Source of the DNA: Przewalskia tangutica
Lineage: Eukaryota; Streptophyta; Magnoliopsida; Solanales; Solanaceae
Reading direction: 5' to 3'
NCBI GenBank assembly: GCA_029844215.1
Contig: CM056721.1
Location: 60,243,815 to 60,307,814 of the forward strand
Length of the DNA: 64,000 nucleotides
Below the pieces are notes generated by a model. That model was not told the DNA's origin, made no database searches, and worked only from the letters and a program-made list of their open reading frames with translations. The translations under genes and the position numbers were made by a program. Of the stretch, positions 35,370-48,000 are shown piece after piece (the first letter of the stretch is position 1; each line of letters begins with the position of its first letter).

Positions 35370-37682
35370 GTACGTACATTCTTTTCAAAAGACTCATTTT
35401 TATGTAAAACCCCAAGATACTAACACCCGTAGTATCAAGGTGTGTCTATTTTTCAAAGTAAGTTACTACACTCTTAGAAAACTCATTTCAAAGCTTGAAA
35501 TCAAGCAACTTCAAATTTTCACAATCTAGGCAACTTATGCCCATTAATCAAAATAGACAACTTCCTAAACCTTCCATAAAGCCGTTATAACCAACTTCCC
35601 ATAAAGTCGTTATAACCCTTTATGGTTTTTAGACAATTTCATTCCTTTTATAACCAAGAGACTTATACTTTTAAAACCAAGTATCACATACTTACAAATC
35701 AAGTTCTTAACTTTCAAAATACTTCAAGTCTCTTAATATTTAGAAAACAAGTTTCTTCTACTTTTAAACCTCAAGTAACTTACACCTTTAAAACAAGTTA
35801 CTTCTCTTAAATCATGTCATTTCTCCTCTTTTAAAACAATTAAGTAAATCACTCCTTTGACTTCCCTAAAGTCATTATAATGACCTTTAGGTTTTGGAAC
35901 TAAGGCACTAGCCAAAAGATTTGGAAACCACTTCCTTTTCAAGACTCTATGTACTTTAAGTAAAATACTTTCACCTTTAAGAATCCAACTTCACTAAGGC
36001 AATGGATTATACAACTTACAATTTAAACATCAATGTACAATCAAGGGAGTACATAGAACGAATTCTATTTTAGGCAATCCAAATACAACCAAGGAATGGA
36101 TCATTTAAGGAGTAGGAAATACTTTCTTTATCTTAAGGAATCATGCTAGAAGAGGAGATAGTTCACATACCTTTTCGGCTAAATCCACAAGCTAAGCCGA
36201 ATACGCCGTACGTAGGAGTGTCAACCTATAATGGTCACAACATGACTATCAATTCTAGTTTCTAACGTAGAATAATACTAAGTATACGGTCTCTTATTCT
36301 ACGGAAAATCGGGCAGCACCTCCTTTGTTTCTACTCACTTTGCCACCTTTTTCAAGGCCGAATACAATAACCATCACGCCACATTTAAGGCTCAAAACAA
36401 CAACCAAACAAAGGGGATTACACGCCTTACAATACGTGTAAAATTCCGCCCCACAATTCATACGAAGTAGTTTAATGCTCACTAGCCATTCTCGGTCAAC
36501 TTACATAACCAACAATTCAAAGTCTTTTCCAATCCTTTTCCAATTCCAAGTTCTAAGGTCTAACATGTTATATAGTCATAAACAACTTCAACAACTACAA
36601 TTTCCTTCTTTATACAACATGCGACGACTTAAACTAATAATCGACTTGAATTGTAATCTTAAGGCTAAACATGCTAGTTTTCGGATTAGGGTTCCAATAG
36701 CCAATAAACTTATCAAACCTTATACTAAATACCTCATGCTTTCTAACATCCATAACTACAACAATAAGTAAACCTTAATTGCTAAAACGACAAGATTTAT
36801 ACCTTTATAAGCCCTTAAAAATTCCAAGATTCAAAGTCGCTCCTTAGAAAATTCTTAGCTCCTTTCCTTAGGTTCCAATCCGCTCCAAGCACTCCTTAGA
36901 AGCCTATGAAGAACCCATCTTCAAGTTCCAACTTCAAAGTTGAAGAACTCCTTAAGTTTCCGCCTTGCGACTAACGTGAAAACTCCATTTTTCCGAAATC
37001 TTTCTATTGATATATCCTTACAATACCCTTAGGGACATTGGGTTTAAGTCTTGAGAACAAAGGATCAAAACTACAAAATTTTGTGTGGGAGATGGCACTA
37101 ACCCGAGAGCATTCTTGGCTAAGCTCAATGTTCTCTCAAATTTTCTAAGTGTAAAATGCCAAGTCTTGCTACTAGTTGGGTATATAAAACACAATGGAGG
37201 GTTTAGATTATCACAATTGTGTGTCTAGGATGAGGACCATTAATTAAATAGCCAAGTGGACAAGTTGACCTTGGTCAACAATCTCAAGCTTGAAGACTTA
37301 TCTTCCAAGATGGTCAATGAACATTTTACCCCTTACTAATTCGACCAAGACCATGTGTGGGGGTGGGGGGTGCCACGTGTCGCCCTCCCATTCGTCCATA
37401 AAATTCCGTAAAGCTCGTGGGCCCCACAAAACGTAAAATTCCTCGGGTGGGCCCCACATGACCAAATCCGTAAAAACAAATTTCCATAATGTTAAAAGTT
37501 CCATAATCCTCAAATAATGCATTTTGAGAATCTAATTCTCCTTAACGAACATTTTTCTTTTCCGACGTTCGGAAGATTTTCTGTCGGAAAAACAATTCTT
37601 CCTTTCGTACTAATTTTCAAGTCTTGATTCCTTACGTACATTCTCTTACACATGTCCTGGACTTACGGGATGTAACAGGTGA

Positions 37683-38000
37683 AGCTTATCCAGAAGAGGC
37701 TATTGGCCGCTCAGAGTCAACAGAAGTCGTGCGGATAATCGGCGTCGACACTAGGAGTTCAGGTTGACGGTGGGTCTTCTTGAAGGTACCACCCCGGAAG
37801 GGTGTGGCGAGATTTGGAAATCAGGGGAAACTTAGCCCGAGGTACTTTGGGCCCTTTCAGATCATTTGTACAATAGGCCAGGTTACCTATAAGTTAGCAC
37901 TGTCGTCCGACTTAGGAGGCAGTACGTTCGGTCTTCCATGTTGCTATGTTTCGGAAGAGTATCGGAGATCCATCCAGAGTGTTCCCAGTTAATGATGACC
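37683..38000 (+). pseudogene. T1 integrase remnant, second part
   Basis: It continues from the T5 insertion point. A frame at 37780-37992 reads VPPRKGVARFGNQGKLSPRY then FGPFQIICTIGQVTYKLALS, the domain after the integrase core. It then shifts at ggtcttccatgttgc, so the HVSMLRK-like segment is lost. No chromodomain is visible downstream. Confidence 0.75.
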
Positions 38001-38392
38001 AAGTTGGAGATAGTAACCCCGAGTTTTTTTTTTGAATACTGAAGCAATGACAGAAATGTGGTACGTATATTAGGAAGAGTTCGAGTGTACGAGGAGGGTA
38101 CGACGAGTAAGAAAAGAGGTGAAGATGTGTTAAGAAGATGGAAGTGTCTTTTTTATAAAGTAAAGATGTGAAGAAAGTATCCTTTGGACCATGGGTGGAG
38201 CTAATAGTATTGTTATACGCTTTAGAGATGATTCTTCGTTGGCTCGGATGTGAGTTTTTGCGCGTATGTTGTATTATGGCCATGTGTGGCATAATTGGTT
38301 TCGTAAGTATAGTAGGGAAGACTATACCGGCGCATGTGTGTTTTAAGACTTAGAAGGAACATTCGGGACGAATGTTTCTAAGCGGGGAAGAA
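38001..38392 (+). other. T1 3' tail, palindrome and polypurine tract
   Basis: AACATTCG-gga-CGAATGTT lies at 38358-38376; the purine tract aagcggggaagaa ends at 38392. Confidence 0.85.
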
Positions 38393-41300
38393 TGTTACAC
38401 CCCGTAGTTCCAGGGTATGTATGTGAGGGCGTACGTACGAGAATAGGACAGTAATATTGGAAAGAAAGAAAGATGTGATTTTTTTTCGACGAAAAAGTTT
38501 CTGGTTTTTGTGTAGGAAAAAGGTTCGTTAATGGGAATTGGATTCCCAGATTTGGTATTCGGACTTCTGGGATTATTTTAGAATTATGGAAATCTTATTT
38601 CCGGAATTGGTCACGTGGGGCCCACGGGGAAAATTTACGATTTTGTGGGGCTCACTTTATTTTCGGATTTTTGGCATTACGGATATTTTCGGGAGATGAA
38701 ATATTTTGGACGAGTAGGGGGTGACACGTGTCACCCCATGTGGCCATGTTAGCCGAATAGTTGGTGGACAAGTGTCTTGGACGTTGTGGTGGACAAGTGG
38801 CAAGCCACTTGTCCCATTTTTGTGGTGGCCACATGTCTCAAAGTTGTGGTGGACATTTGGTTGGAAGAATCCACTCACACTTGGACCCAATCTTCACCAT
38901 ACACTTGCCTTGATCTTGGCCTTTGATATCTCTATAAATACCCCACTTAAGTGCAAGACTTTATTCATCCCACACTTGAAATATTTTCCAAGGCAAAATT
39001 CCCCCTCCCTCCTTAGTGTAGTTCTCGTCCCACACACGAGGACCTTGTGTAGAAATTCTTCAAGTGTTGTTGTTATTCCAAATACCTTAGCCAAAATCCC
39101 TTGTAGTATTCCAAAGTTGTCTCTATACTAAGAGCCCGAAAATACTACTTTATTCCTTTAGTCGCAAAACGAAACCCTAGGAAAATCTTCATAGTTGGAT
39201 GAAGTGTTAAGAGAAGTTGTTTAGAAACTTCTAAGGGTTGCTTGGAGCGGGTTGGAGCGTAAGGAATTGGAGCTAAACGTTGCTCAGGATCGACTTATAA
39301 ATCTTAGATAATTTTGGGCTTATCAAGGTAATGATCTTTATCCCCCTATTGTAATTGGAGATTACATGTTGTAGTAATGTATAATTGAGTATTGATATAT
39401 GGAAGAATGAATATTGATAAGAATTGAACTGTATTTACATTGGACTGTATTTACAGTAGACTTGTAGTATTATTGTGGGGCAGAATTGTACACGTCCGGT
39501 TAGACGTGTAATCCCTTGGGAGTTGTTGGCTTGGTAGCGGGCCTTGATATTGGAGGTTATTTATGTGGTTACGGGGGGGAGAGGTGCTGACGAATTTTTC
39601 GTAGAATATGGAACCTTGTTCTTAGAAATGTTCTACGAAGAGATCTAGAAGTTAATAGACGTTTTATTACCATTATAGGTTGAAGTACTACGAGTAGTGT
39701 ATTCTACTTGAAGGGTGGAAAAGGCTAGCAGGGTTATAGTACTTTGGAGCATTTTGCTAATTGTCGATAATCGTCGCGAGGTATGTGAACCTCTTCCTAT
39801 CCTTTCTAGCATGATTGTTGTGAACTATGTAGTACGGTAGACGTACGTGTGCTAAACGAATTTGGTTGGTTTAAAACATAAAGTGTTATAATGGCTTTAT
39901 GGGAAGTTAATTATAGCGACTTTATGTAGGTAAAAGAATGGTTTATTGATTTTAAAAGATAAGAGACTTGACTTATATTTGACTTGATATGATATGTGAA
40001 GAACTTTAATTGTGTAGAAAGTTGTGAAACCTCATTCGTGAGTAATGAGTACTTGGTTTTTAAATAATAATGTTGTATTGATTTCGGAAATGGGAATGAG
40101 TATCGAACAAACCATTGCAGCGTTAATAAAGGAAAATGTAATGACTAATAATTAACTTAAAACAAGTAGAATCTTCCATCTGCATAGAAGCTAAGATAAG
40201 ACAAAATTGTATTACATTTCCTAGATCATGACTGCTTTAATAAGATCATTAAAAACAAGTTTTGATTTTCTAAAATTCCAAAGTAAGGGACTTGATTTAT
40301 AAAAGAGAGAGACTTGAAAATTTGAAGTATTTTCGTTTAAAAGGAAGGCATGGTTTTTGTCTTAAAATGGTTTAAAAAGGAAGGCATGCTTTTGTCTTAA
40401 GTTGGTTTAAAAAGAAGGTATGGAAATTGTTTTGGTTTACTTAAAAAAGATAGTTACTCTATTTTGATACTACGGGTATCGTGTGACTTTTGTGAAAGAA
40501 ATGAATCATTTTAGAGAGTTGAAGTATGTAGTATTTTGGGGTTAAAACCCCGATTTGTTGACATGAAATAAAAGTATCTTGTGTGAGTAACTTGCCTATG
40601 TTTTGCTTGTGATAGCCTTGTAATAATTTCTTGTTGGTTTGATAAAGTGAACATGTTATGATGTTACGTGTGTTAGTGTCTTGTGACGTTTGTGTAAGGG
40701 TTTTTTTCTTGTTGTGCTTATGTTGTTTAACGATAAGCCCGTTGTGCTGGTATTATATCACTTACCCCCCTGACTTGTTATGAGCCGCGGGTTAGCCACC
40801 GTCACGAGAATACCTCATGGGTCCATGGGACCTATGCGGGGCTGCGGGAGTTCCGGATGATCACTCCGGTGTGTTACGCCGATGCGAGAATACCTCACGC
40901 GGTCCATGGCCGCGGTGCGGGAGTCAGGCGATGTCGCGGGTTAGCTACCCCCGATGACGAGGAGTACCTCATACGGGCCTAAGGGGCCTATGCGGAACTG
41001 CGGGAGTTCCAGGATTAGACGCGCACAATGATACTGAGGGCGAGTGGCCCAGCTTCGATCATTTGGCGGTCTAGAAAGACCTCGCGATACAGTTTTATAG
41101 CATTGTTGGTACGGTGGGTTCTAGTAGTTGGCTATGACTTCGTACTTACCCCGTACGATTTTTATGACACAGGTGGGACCTGGTGTTCATGTGTATTCCT
41201 TGGTGTTTTTATATCATGGACTGCCGGCAGTGAGGAAGGAATTCCACGGACATGATTGATATTGTGGGCATGAGACCTATGGTTATATTTGAGTGATGAC

Positions 41301-41874
41301 TTTGAGGGCGTGAGTCCCTGACTTGACATGACTGCTTACATATTGTGTATCGTAGTTTGGTTATCATATATGTCTCCTGTTTTATATAGACTATTATGAT
41401 TTCATTTACAGTATTTTCAGTTTCACATACTTTGTACCTGTTGTACTGACCTCCTTCGGGGGGCTGCGTTCATGCCGCAGGTAGAGGTACACCAGTTGTT
41501 GATCCTCGCTCATAGGATCACAGTTCAGCATTTTGGGAAGCTCCGTTTCTCCGGAGGCTTATCTTTTGGTATGATTCCCTGAGATTGTAGGTACTTGTAC
41601 ATTCAGGGGTATGGCGGGGCCCTGTCCCGTCATAGTTGTTATAAAAATTCTTAGAGGTCTGTAGTACTGTTGTGGGCAGGGTTTGTTAAAGAATGTAACT
41701 GTTCAGGTTTAATCATATATATATGAAGAAAGGTAACCATTTTGGTTAGCCTATTTTCTTATTTCACTGTTTATCTTTTATGAGTTTTTATTTCCGATGA
41801 TTTTCTCTGATGTTGTATCATTAGGGTTCCCGGGGTAAGGCACCAGTCGCGGGCCCGAGGTTGGGTCGTGACAG
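38393..41874 (+). repeat. T1 3' LTR (3.5 kb)
   Basis: It starts tgttacaccccgtag and ends gttgggtcgtgaca. It carries the TATA box at 38933, the tatgcgg module at about 40790-41030, and the conserved U5 end. After it comes gattt and the T6 LTR. Confidence 0.88.
38933..38940 (+). promoter_or_regulatory. TATA box, T1 3' LTR
   Basis: TATAAATA followed by ccccactt. Confidence 0.6.
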
Positions 41875-44039
41875 ATTTAGAGTCATCAAGCTTAACAAAA
41901 ATGAGAGTCATATCAGAAATCATGAATGTTTGCTCATACTGTCACTATGTCTATGTATGTATATCAATCTGTATAACATGTCTCGGCCCTCTAGTGAGGG
42001 ACTCGATGGAAGTCTGTATATGTGCGCATATCATGTCTCGGCCCTCTATGGAAGGACTCGATAAAATTTGTATATATGTATATAACGTGTCTCGACCCTC
42101 TAGTGAGAGACTCGATGAATTCTGTAAAGCTGCGCACGAATATGATCCGGCCCGGGACTCGGTGGAGTGAAACAATAACACTTAGCACGAGTAGATATCA
42201 TGAGCAACCATATGCAATTAAAAATCATCTTTGACTCTAGATAATATCATCATAATAAACTATTTTACTGAAAAATCATAGGCACTAATCAACAATTATC
42301 TTTTAAAACTGAACTCATAGGAATCACGTACGTCCGACGTACTTTCATTAAAAATCATGCCAAAAGAAAAAAGGAAGAGCTTCACATACCTCTTAGGCGA
42401 ACTACTCAACTCAATATTAAGGTATGCCTCGTCTAGTACTTCAACCTATAATAAGGAATGATACGCTCGTCAATTCCATGATTTCTAATGTAAGTTATAT
42501 GAATAATGGCTCCCTTATTCCTATAAAAATTTGGACATCATTTCTTTTGTTTATGTGCGTATCTATAATTTACCAACAAGCCAACAATACCAATTTACAA
42601 TATGCAACTTAAAAATATATTCATAACAACCTCAAATACATCCATAAACGCCATCACAATACATTCTCTTCCTTTTTGTTTTAGGAAAACAACAACCACT
42701 TCTACCAAGGTAATCTATATACTTATTTCTCGTGTTATCCGTCTTCTTAATCCATTTCAAATCAGCCCCTATGTAGTCCATATTCCAACAAATAACAAGA
42801 ATACAAGGTAACCCCTTCCTACATTTTAATTTCTTTCAAGGTATGCATTAACAATTACCACAACATATTTACAAGTTCACACATTATATTTCAGCCAATA
42901 ACTTCAACCAAAATAGTACAAAACTGCCTTTAAATTAAGGCAACAATGCTCAATAATTTTCATGTGTGTCACGACACACACAAGAAATACAATACCAAAA
43001 CTCATCTCTTAATCCCTAAACATCCAGTTCATATTCCATCAATTCCATATAATTAATTGCAACTTTATACATCAATCTTCCCTTCAATTTCGACATGCAA
43101 TTGGCGACAATGATAATCATAACAACAATCAAACTTAACGTATACAAAACAGTTCCGATCGGCGTATATATCTCAATATAATCACATGCATTTTCATATT
43201 TCCAATTCCATCTTAATACAAATTCATATCTTCGGTTACAACAACATGCAATTTCATTTATACTATAAAAAGAAGAATTTTATACCTCGAATTCATCCAA
43301 AACAGTCCCAAAAATCTGCTCACTGCCCTGCCCACTTTTCCCATTGTTTAATCGATTTTTCTTCACTAATCTTTCACCTTTTCAACTCCAAATTGTCATG
43401 AAATAATCCCACAATGTTAATCCATCATTTAAACATGCTTACCATGCTAAAAACCTGCGTAAAACCTGCGTAAACATCATTTAAACATGTCGAACCCACT
43501 GTTATTGGGTGCTAGAATTGCTCTAGTTCTTGACTTACTTGTGTAGGATAATTGGTCTAACAAAGTGGAGTAAAAGCTTGAATTTTTCTCTTGCAAAGGG
43601 GGATGTTTTTCGATCAAGCTAGGTAAAGAAAAGAAGAGGGGTTTTGATTTTTGTGTTGAAGAGGAAAATGAATTGTTAGGGCATTTTAAGTTTAAATTTT
43701 CAGATTTGTAATTATTTTAAAAAAATGTATTTAGGTCCCTTTTCTTTTTACACTTTAACCCTCTAGGTGCTTATTAGGCTAAATAAATCCCCCAAGTAGT
43801 AAACCTTAGTCTATTCCTTTAAATCTTGCTTTCCGTTTTCTTAAATTTCCGGACATTTCATAATGTCTCGTGTTCTTAACGAGAATATATATATGACTAT
43901 CCTTTTCCATTTCCATTGATCCCCTCGTTGTAACCTAAATTATTACGTATTAATACGTAAGAATATACTTACTTTCCTAAATTCGGATCTTTATTCCTAA
44001 TGACGTTCTTAACACTCGTCTTAACTTACGAGGTGTAAC
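41875..44039 (-). repeat. T6: fragment of an older LTR (minus), target of T1
   Basis: The right end reads cttacgaggtgtaaca, so on the minus strand it opens TGTTACACCTCGTAAG like the other LTRs. What follows at 44040 is not a polypurine tract, so this is probably the outer edge of a 5' or solo LTR. It is more diverged and AT-rich; no ORF is convincing. The other half would lie left of T1, outside the window. Confidence 0.55.
41978..42165. repeat. Tandem repeat in T6, about 55-65 bp unit, three to four copies
   Basis: Units contain tgtctcg(g/a)ccctct followed by gactcgatg and a tatat-rich tail; the last is partial (cccgggactcggtgg). Confidence 0.75.
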
Positions 44040-44619
44040 ACTTGTCATGCTCGACTGCAAAAAATGGAAAAAACGATACAACTCAACAAAAGGGCAAAAG
44101 TTCATATTGAGTCTGCTCGGCTGCAAAAAAAACTTGTTGCATCTTGGTAAACGGTTGTGCTTTGAGGATCTTGAATTGCTGCATGTGGTTTTGCAGATCA
44201 CTATTGTTGCTATCTTAGTAAACCTGCTCGTAGACTAATTATTGATCCATATCTCGTTTTTCGGCAACTGCTTTATTGACATGTAATTTTGGTACATTTA
44301 GATGTTCTACATCTCTTTTATATAATATATACCATCATGTGGGCGAAACACTGAGAGTAGAATTTTCTACTGCATTACCAATTCATTTTCTGCATATGAG
44401 AGCCAAGATGAGGAGGTGAAGATGGCAAATCTCTTTGGTCATTTGTGATATTTTGCATTAGGCTCATAAGTATAGCCCTCTGTAACACACGATAATGTCC
44501 CTGCAATTTTAGCTCTGATGTATTTGCATCTTAGATCCACTTTCTCTAATCTGCATATCACATCTTAGAAATAAGATTGACACTTATAAAATACTAATGT
44601 TGTAATTTGTGAGAGCTGT
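44040..44619. other. Unassigned DNA between T6 and the hAT-like end
   Basis: AT-rich sequence with no motif, ORF or repeat that I recognise. The pair gctcg(a/g)ctgcaaaaaa occurs twice (44048 and 44116). It may be old host intergenic DNA or an old element. Confidence 0.4.
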
Positions 44620-44768
44620 TTAGGTAGGTACTCGCCCGGGGTAAGTTGGGCGGGGGCAGGTGGAGGAATTACTACCCGTGATGGGTGGTGGGGTGGGTAT
44701 TAGGTGGCGGGTACGTATATGGGGTACCCTTTCCCCGCCACCGTCCCGCCCCATTGACATCCCTAACT
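44620..44768 (-). mobile_element. Possible end of a hAT DNA transposon
   Basis: The right edge ends in cattgacatcccta, so the minus strand opens TAGGGATGTCAATGGGGCGG and continues with runs of CGGG and ACCCGCC. Plant hAT termini often look like this (TAGGGATGgCAA... then GC-rich subterminal repeats). I cannot find the other end or a confirmed 8-bp TSD, so it is a truncated copy at best. Confidence 0.35.
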
Positions 44769-44774
44769 GTACTG

Positions 44775-45054
44775 TACAGCCCCAGGGGGAGACAAAGCAC
44801 AAGGTGCTTCTAGCCCTGCTGGACAAGGTATGTTTGTTATTGAAATAAATATGTCTATAACTAATTCTCACTGTTGGGTATTAGATACCGCTTGTGGCTC
44901 ACACATTTTTAACAATGTGCAGGGGCTAATTGACAGCAGAAAGGTTGGACCTTGGGAAGTAGATCTACGCGTTGGAAACAGAGCAAGAGTTGATGCTGAA
45001 CGCGTGGGGACTTATATACTAAATTTACCTTCAGGCTTTTGTTTAGAACTTAAT
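44775..45054 (+). pseudogene. Ty1/copia Pol fragment (protease region), cut by T7
   Basis: One open frame runs through 44830-45054 and extends upstream. It reads SSPAGQGMFVIEINMSI, then WVLDTACGSHIFNNVQGL, then VDLRVGNRARVDAERVGTY and LPSGFCLELNCY. WVLDTxCGSHI is the protease active site of Ty1/copia Pol, with Ala where Gly or Ser is usual after DT. T7 interrupts it at ttaat; the rest is outside the window. No copia RT or LTR is seen nearby. Relatives include TNT1-94-like proteins. Confidence 0.8.
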
Positions 45055-48000
45055 TGTTATACCCCGTTTTTTCAGAGTATGTATGTGAGGACGTACGTAC
45101 ATTTGTACAAACCCTAATTAGGTTAAGGATGAAATTGTGAACTTTCAACGGAAAAGATTCCGAACCTTGTGAAGGAAATTTTACGTTTTTAATATTTTAA
45201 CCGATTACGGATTTTTCCGAGTGATGAAATATTTTGGACCAATAGGAGGGCGACATGTGGCACCCTTAGGTGGCATGTTGGACGAAATAGTAGGCCAAGT
45301 GGACAAGGTCAAGTGGTCAAAGTCTTGGAAGATATTTTCTTTTGGTGAGTGGGAGTAGGTAGGTGGACGATTTGTGTGGGGCAAATGGAGGCCTCTTGGA
45401 CGGTTTTCTTGAGCAAGTGGATGGCCACTTGGCTCATTGTTGTGGTGGACATATGTCCCAATGTTGTGGTGGACATATGTCCCCATGTTGTGGTGGACAC
45501 TTGGTGGAAGACTTCACTTGAACAAGCTACCAAATTTACACCCTCCACTTGCTTGAATCTTGGCCCTTCATTGTTCGATAAATACCCCCCCTCTAGTGCA
45601 AGACTTCTTCATCACTTGAACAATTTCCAAGTCTCAAAATCCCTCTCCCCCTTTGAGAAGCTCTCGTCCAAACACCCCCCCTTCCTAGTAGCTCTCGCCG
45701 AAACTTCCCCCCCCCCCCCCCCTCTTGATGGTTTTCGTCCAACACCTCTCTCCCTTAACCAAACTTTGTCCAAAAATTCCTAAACTCTTAAGTGTTCTTC
45801 CTTAGTGTATTAGGAAGATTATTAACCAAAGGTTAAGAAAAGATTTCACACCCTAGCCCCTAAAGCCTCACCTTGGCCGAGAGTTGTGAGGACAAGAACC
45901 TTAGTGTTCTTCACTTGTTTAGGTTGGTTCTTAAAGAGGAGTTGGTTAGGAGCGTATAAGGTTTGCCTGGAGCGGGTTGGAGCGCACGGAGTAGGAGCTA
46001 AACGTGCTCAGGATCGACATTAAATCTTGGATAATTTTGGGCTTATCGAGGTAAATAATCTTGTCCTTCTATTGTAATTGGAGATTACATACTGTAGTAG
46101 TATAGAAATGAGTATAAGATATATAGAAGGATGGTATTAAAGAAGAGAATTGAACTGTAATTACATAGGACTGTATTGCAGTAGACTTGTGTAGTTTGAC
46201 GGGTAGGGAAATGCTGCCCAATTTTCCGTAGAATAAAGAACCCTCTGCTTAGAATATTCTACAGAATAGTCTAGACGTTGATAGACGTATTTGACTATTA
46301 TAGGTTGACACTCTGCGCGCGACATATTCGACTTGGCAGGTGAATTTCGCCGAGGAGGTATGTGATTCTTCCTATCCTCTTGAGCATGATATTTTTAAAA
46401 TATATATAGTACGGTAGACGTACGTGTGTTAACTGAACGTGGCTTTACTTCGATGTCTTTTGACTTGAGTTTTAAATAATAAGAATCTTGAAGTGTTTCA
46501 AAAGAATTATGAATCGTTTTTGAAAGAAGAGTAATACTTAGTTTTAAAAGCTTAAGAGTTATACTAGCTTTATGGAAAGTTAGGTATAACGACTTAAGAA
46601 AGATAAAAGGAACGGTTTACTTAATTGTTTATGAAAGTCTTGTATTGATTTCAGAAAGGGGAAATAAGTATCGAACAAACCACTGCAGCGCTAATAAAGG
46701 AAAATGTATCGACTAAGTAAGTATTATTAAAACCAGTAGAAACCTCCATCTGCATAGAAGCTAAGATAAGACAAAATTGTATTATATTTCCTAGATCATG
46801 GCTGCTTTAATAAGATCATTAATAAACAAGTTTTGATTTTCTTAAAAATTTCAAAGTAAGGACTTAATTTATAAAAGACAAAGACTTGAGAAATTGAAGT
46901 GTTTTCATTTAAAAAGGAAGGCATGCTTTTGTCTTAAGTTGGTTCAAAAAGAAGATAGGGAAATTGTTTTGGTTTACTTAAAAAGATAGTCACTCTATTT
47001 TGATACTACGGGTATCGTGTGACTCTTGTGAAAGAAACAGATCTTTTTAAAGAGTTAATGTATGAAGTACTTTGGGGATAAAAACCCAAACTTGTTGACA
47101 TAAAATAGAAAGTACCTTGTGTGAATAACTTGACTATGTTGGTTTGTGATAGCCTTGTAATACTTTCTTGTTGGTTTGATAAGTAAACATGTTAGGATGC
47201 TACGTGTGTTAGTTTCTTGTGATGTTTGTGTAAAGGGGTTTCCCTTGTTGTGCTTATGTTGTTTAACGATAAGCCGTTATGTTAGTATTGTACCACTCAC
47301 CTCTTGACATGTTATACCGGGGGTTAAGCTGCCCCGTCACGAGGATGCCTCACGCGGGTCCAGGGACCTATGCGGAGCTACGAGTTCGGGTTAGTGTGCG
47401 GGAATACCTCATGCGATCTATGTGGCCATGCGGACTACGAGAGTCGGGGCGATGCCGGAGTAGCTACCCTCGATGCGGGAATACCTCATGCGGGCCTAGG
47501 TGGCCTATCGCGAGTCGCGGTAAGTTCGAGATTAGGCGCGCATTGACATCGAGGGCGAGTAGTAGCGGCCGATCATGTGGCGCGGTCTAGAAAGACCTCG
47601 TGATACAGTTTTATAGCATTGTTGGTACTGTGGGTTTTAGTAGTCGGCTATGCCTTCGTACTTACCCCGTACGGTTTTATTATGACACAGGTGGGACCTG
47701 GTGTTCATGTGTATTCCTTGGGTGTTTTTATATCATGGACTGCCGGCAGTGAGGAAGGAATTCCACGGGCATGATTGATATTGTGGGCATGAGACCCATG
47801 GTTATATTTGAGTGATGACTTTAAGGGCGTGAGTCCCTGACTTGACATGACTGCTTACATATTGTGTATCGTAAATTGGTTATCATATATGTCTTCTGTT
47901 TTATATAGACTATTATGATTTCATTTACAGTATTTTCAGTTTCACATACTTGGTACCTGTTGTACTGACCTCCTTCGGGGGGCTGCGTTCATGCCGCAGG

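Larger units (their letters stand above)
24151..37677 (-). mobile_element. T5: solo LTR of a Tekay-like element, split by T4
   Basis: On the plus strand it opens tgtcacaccccgaacc and ends cttacgggatgtaaca; on the minus strand it therefore starts TGTTACATCCCGTAAG. The TSD ggtga is intact on both sides (24146-24150, 37678-37682) and there is no internal region, so recombination between two LTRs removed the rest. Without T4 it is about 3.8 kb. It contains the tatgcgg module in reverse (about 24890-25110) and a 48-bp minisatellite. Confidence 0.85.
2618..41874 (+). mobile_element. T1: Tekay-like Ty3/gypsy element, non-autonomous, interrupted by A1, T2 and T5
   Basis: The pieces in order are the last 14 bases of the 5' LTR (2618-2631), primer site and leader (2632-2831), gag (21773-23131), spacer (23132-23700), integrase remnant (23701-24150 and 37683-38000), palindrome plus polypurine tract (38358-38392) and 3' LTR (38393-41874). 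Removing T2 with TSD atgtg (2827-2831 / 21762-21766) and T5 with TSD ggtga (24146-24150 / 37678-37682) restores a continuous element with about 3.3 kb of internal sequence. No RT, protease or RNase H is present. T1 landed in the older LTR T6; its left flank is outside the window. Confidence 0.85.

Noticed and set aside
36475..36771. 98-codon plus-strand ORF in T5
   Set aside because: AT-rich chance frame inside a solo LTR, antisense to the element.
44047..44238. 63-codon ORF as a host gene
   Set aside because: No recognisable motif, low-complexity Leu-rich end, no support beyond being open.
45707..45722. Long C homopolymer (also near 4112 and 12941)
   Set aside because: Run lengths differ between paired LTRs and homopolymers are error-prone; no separate meaning can be supported.
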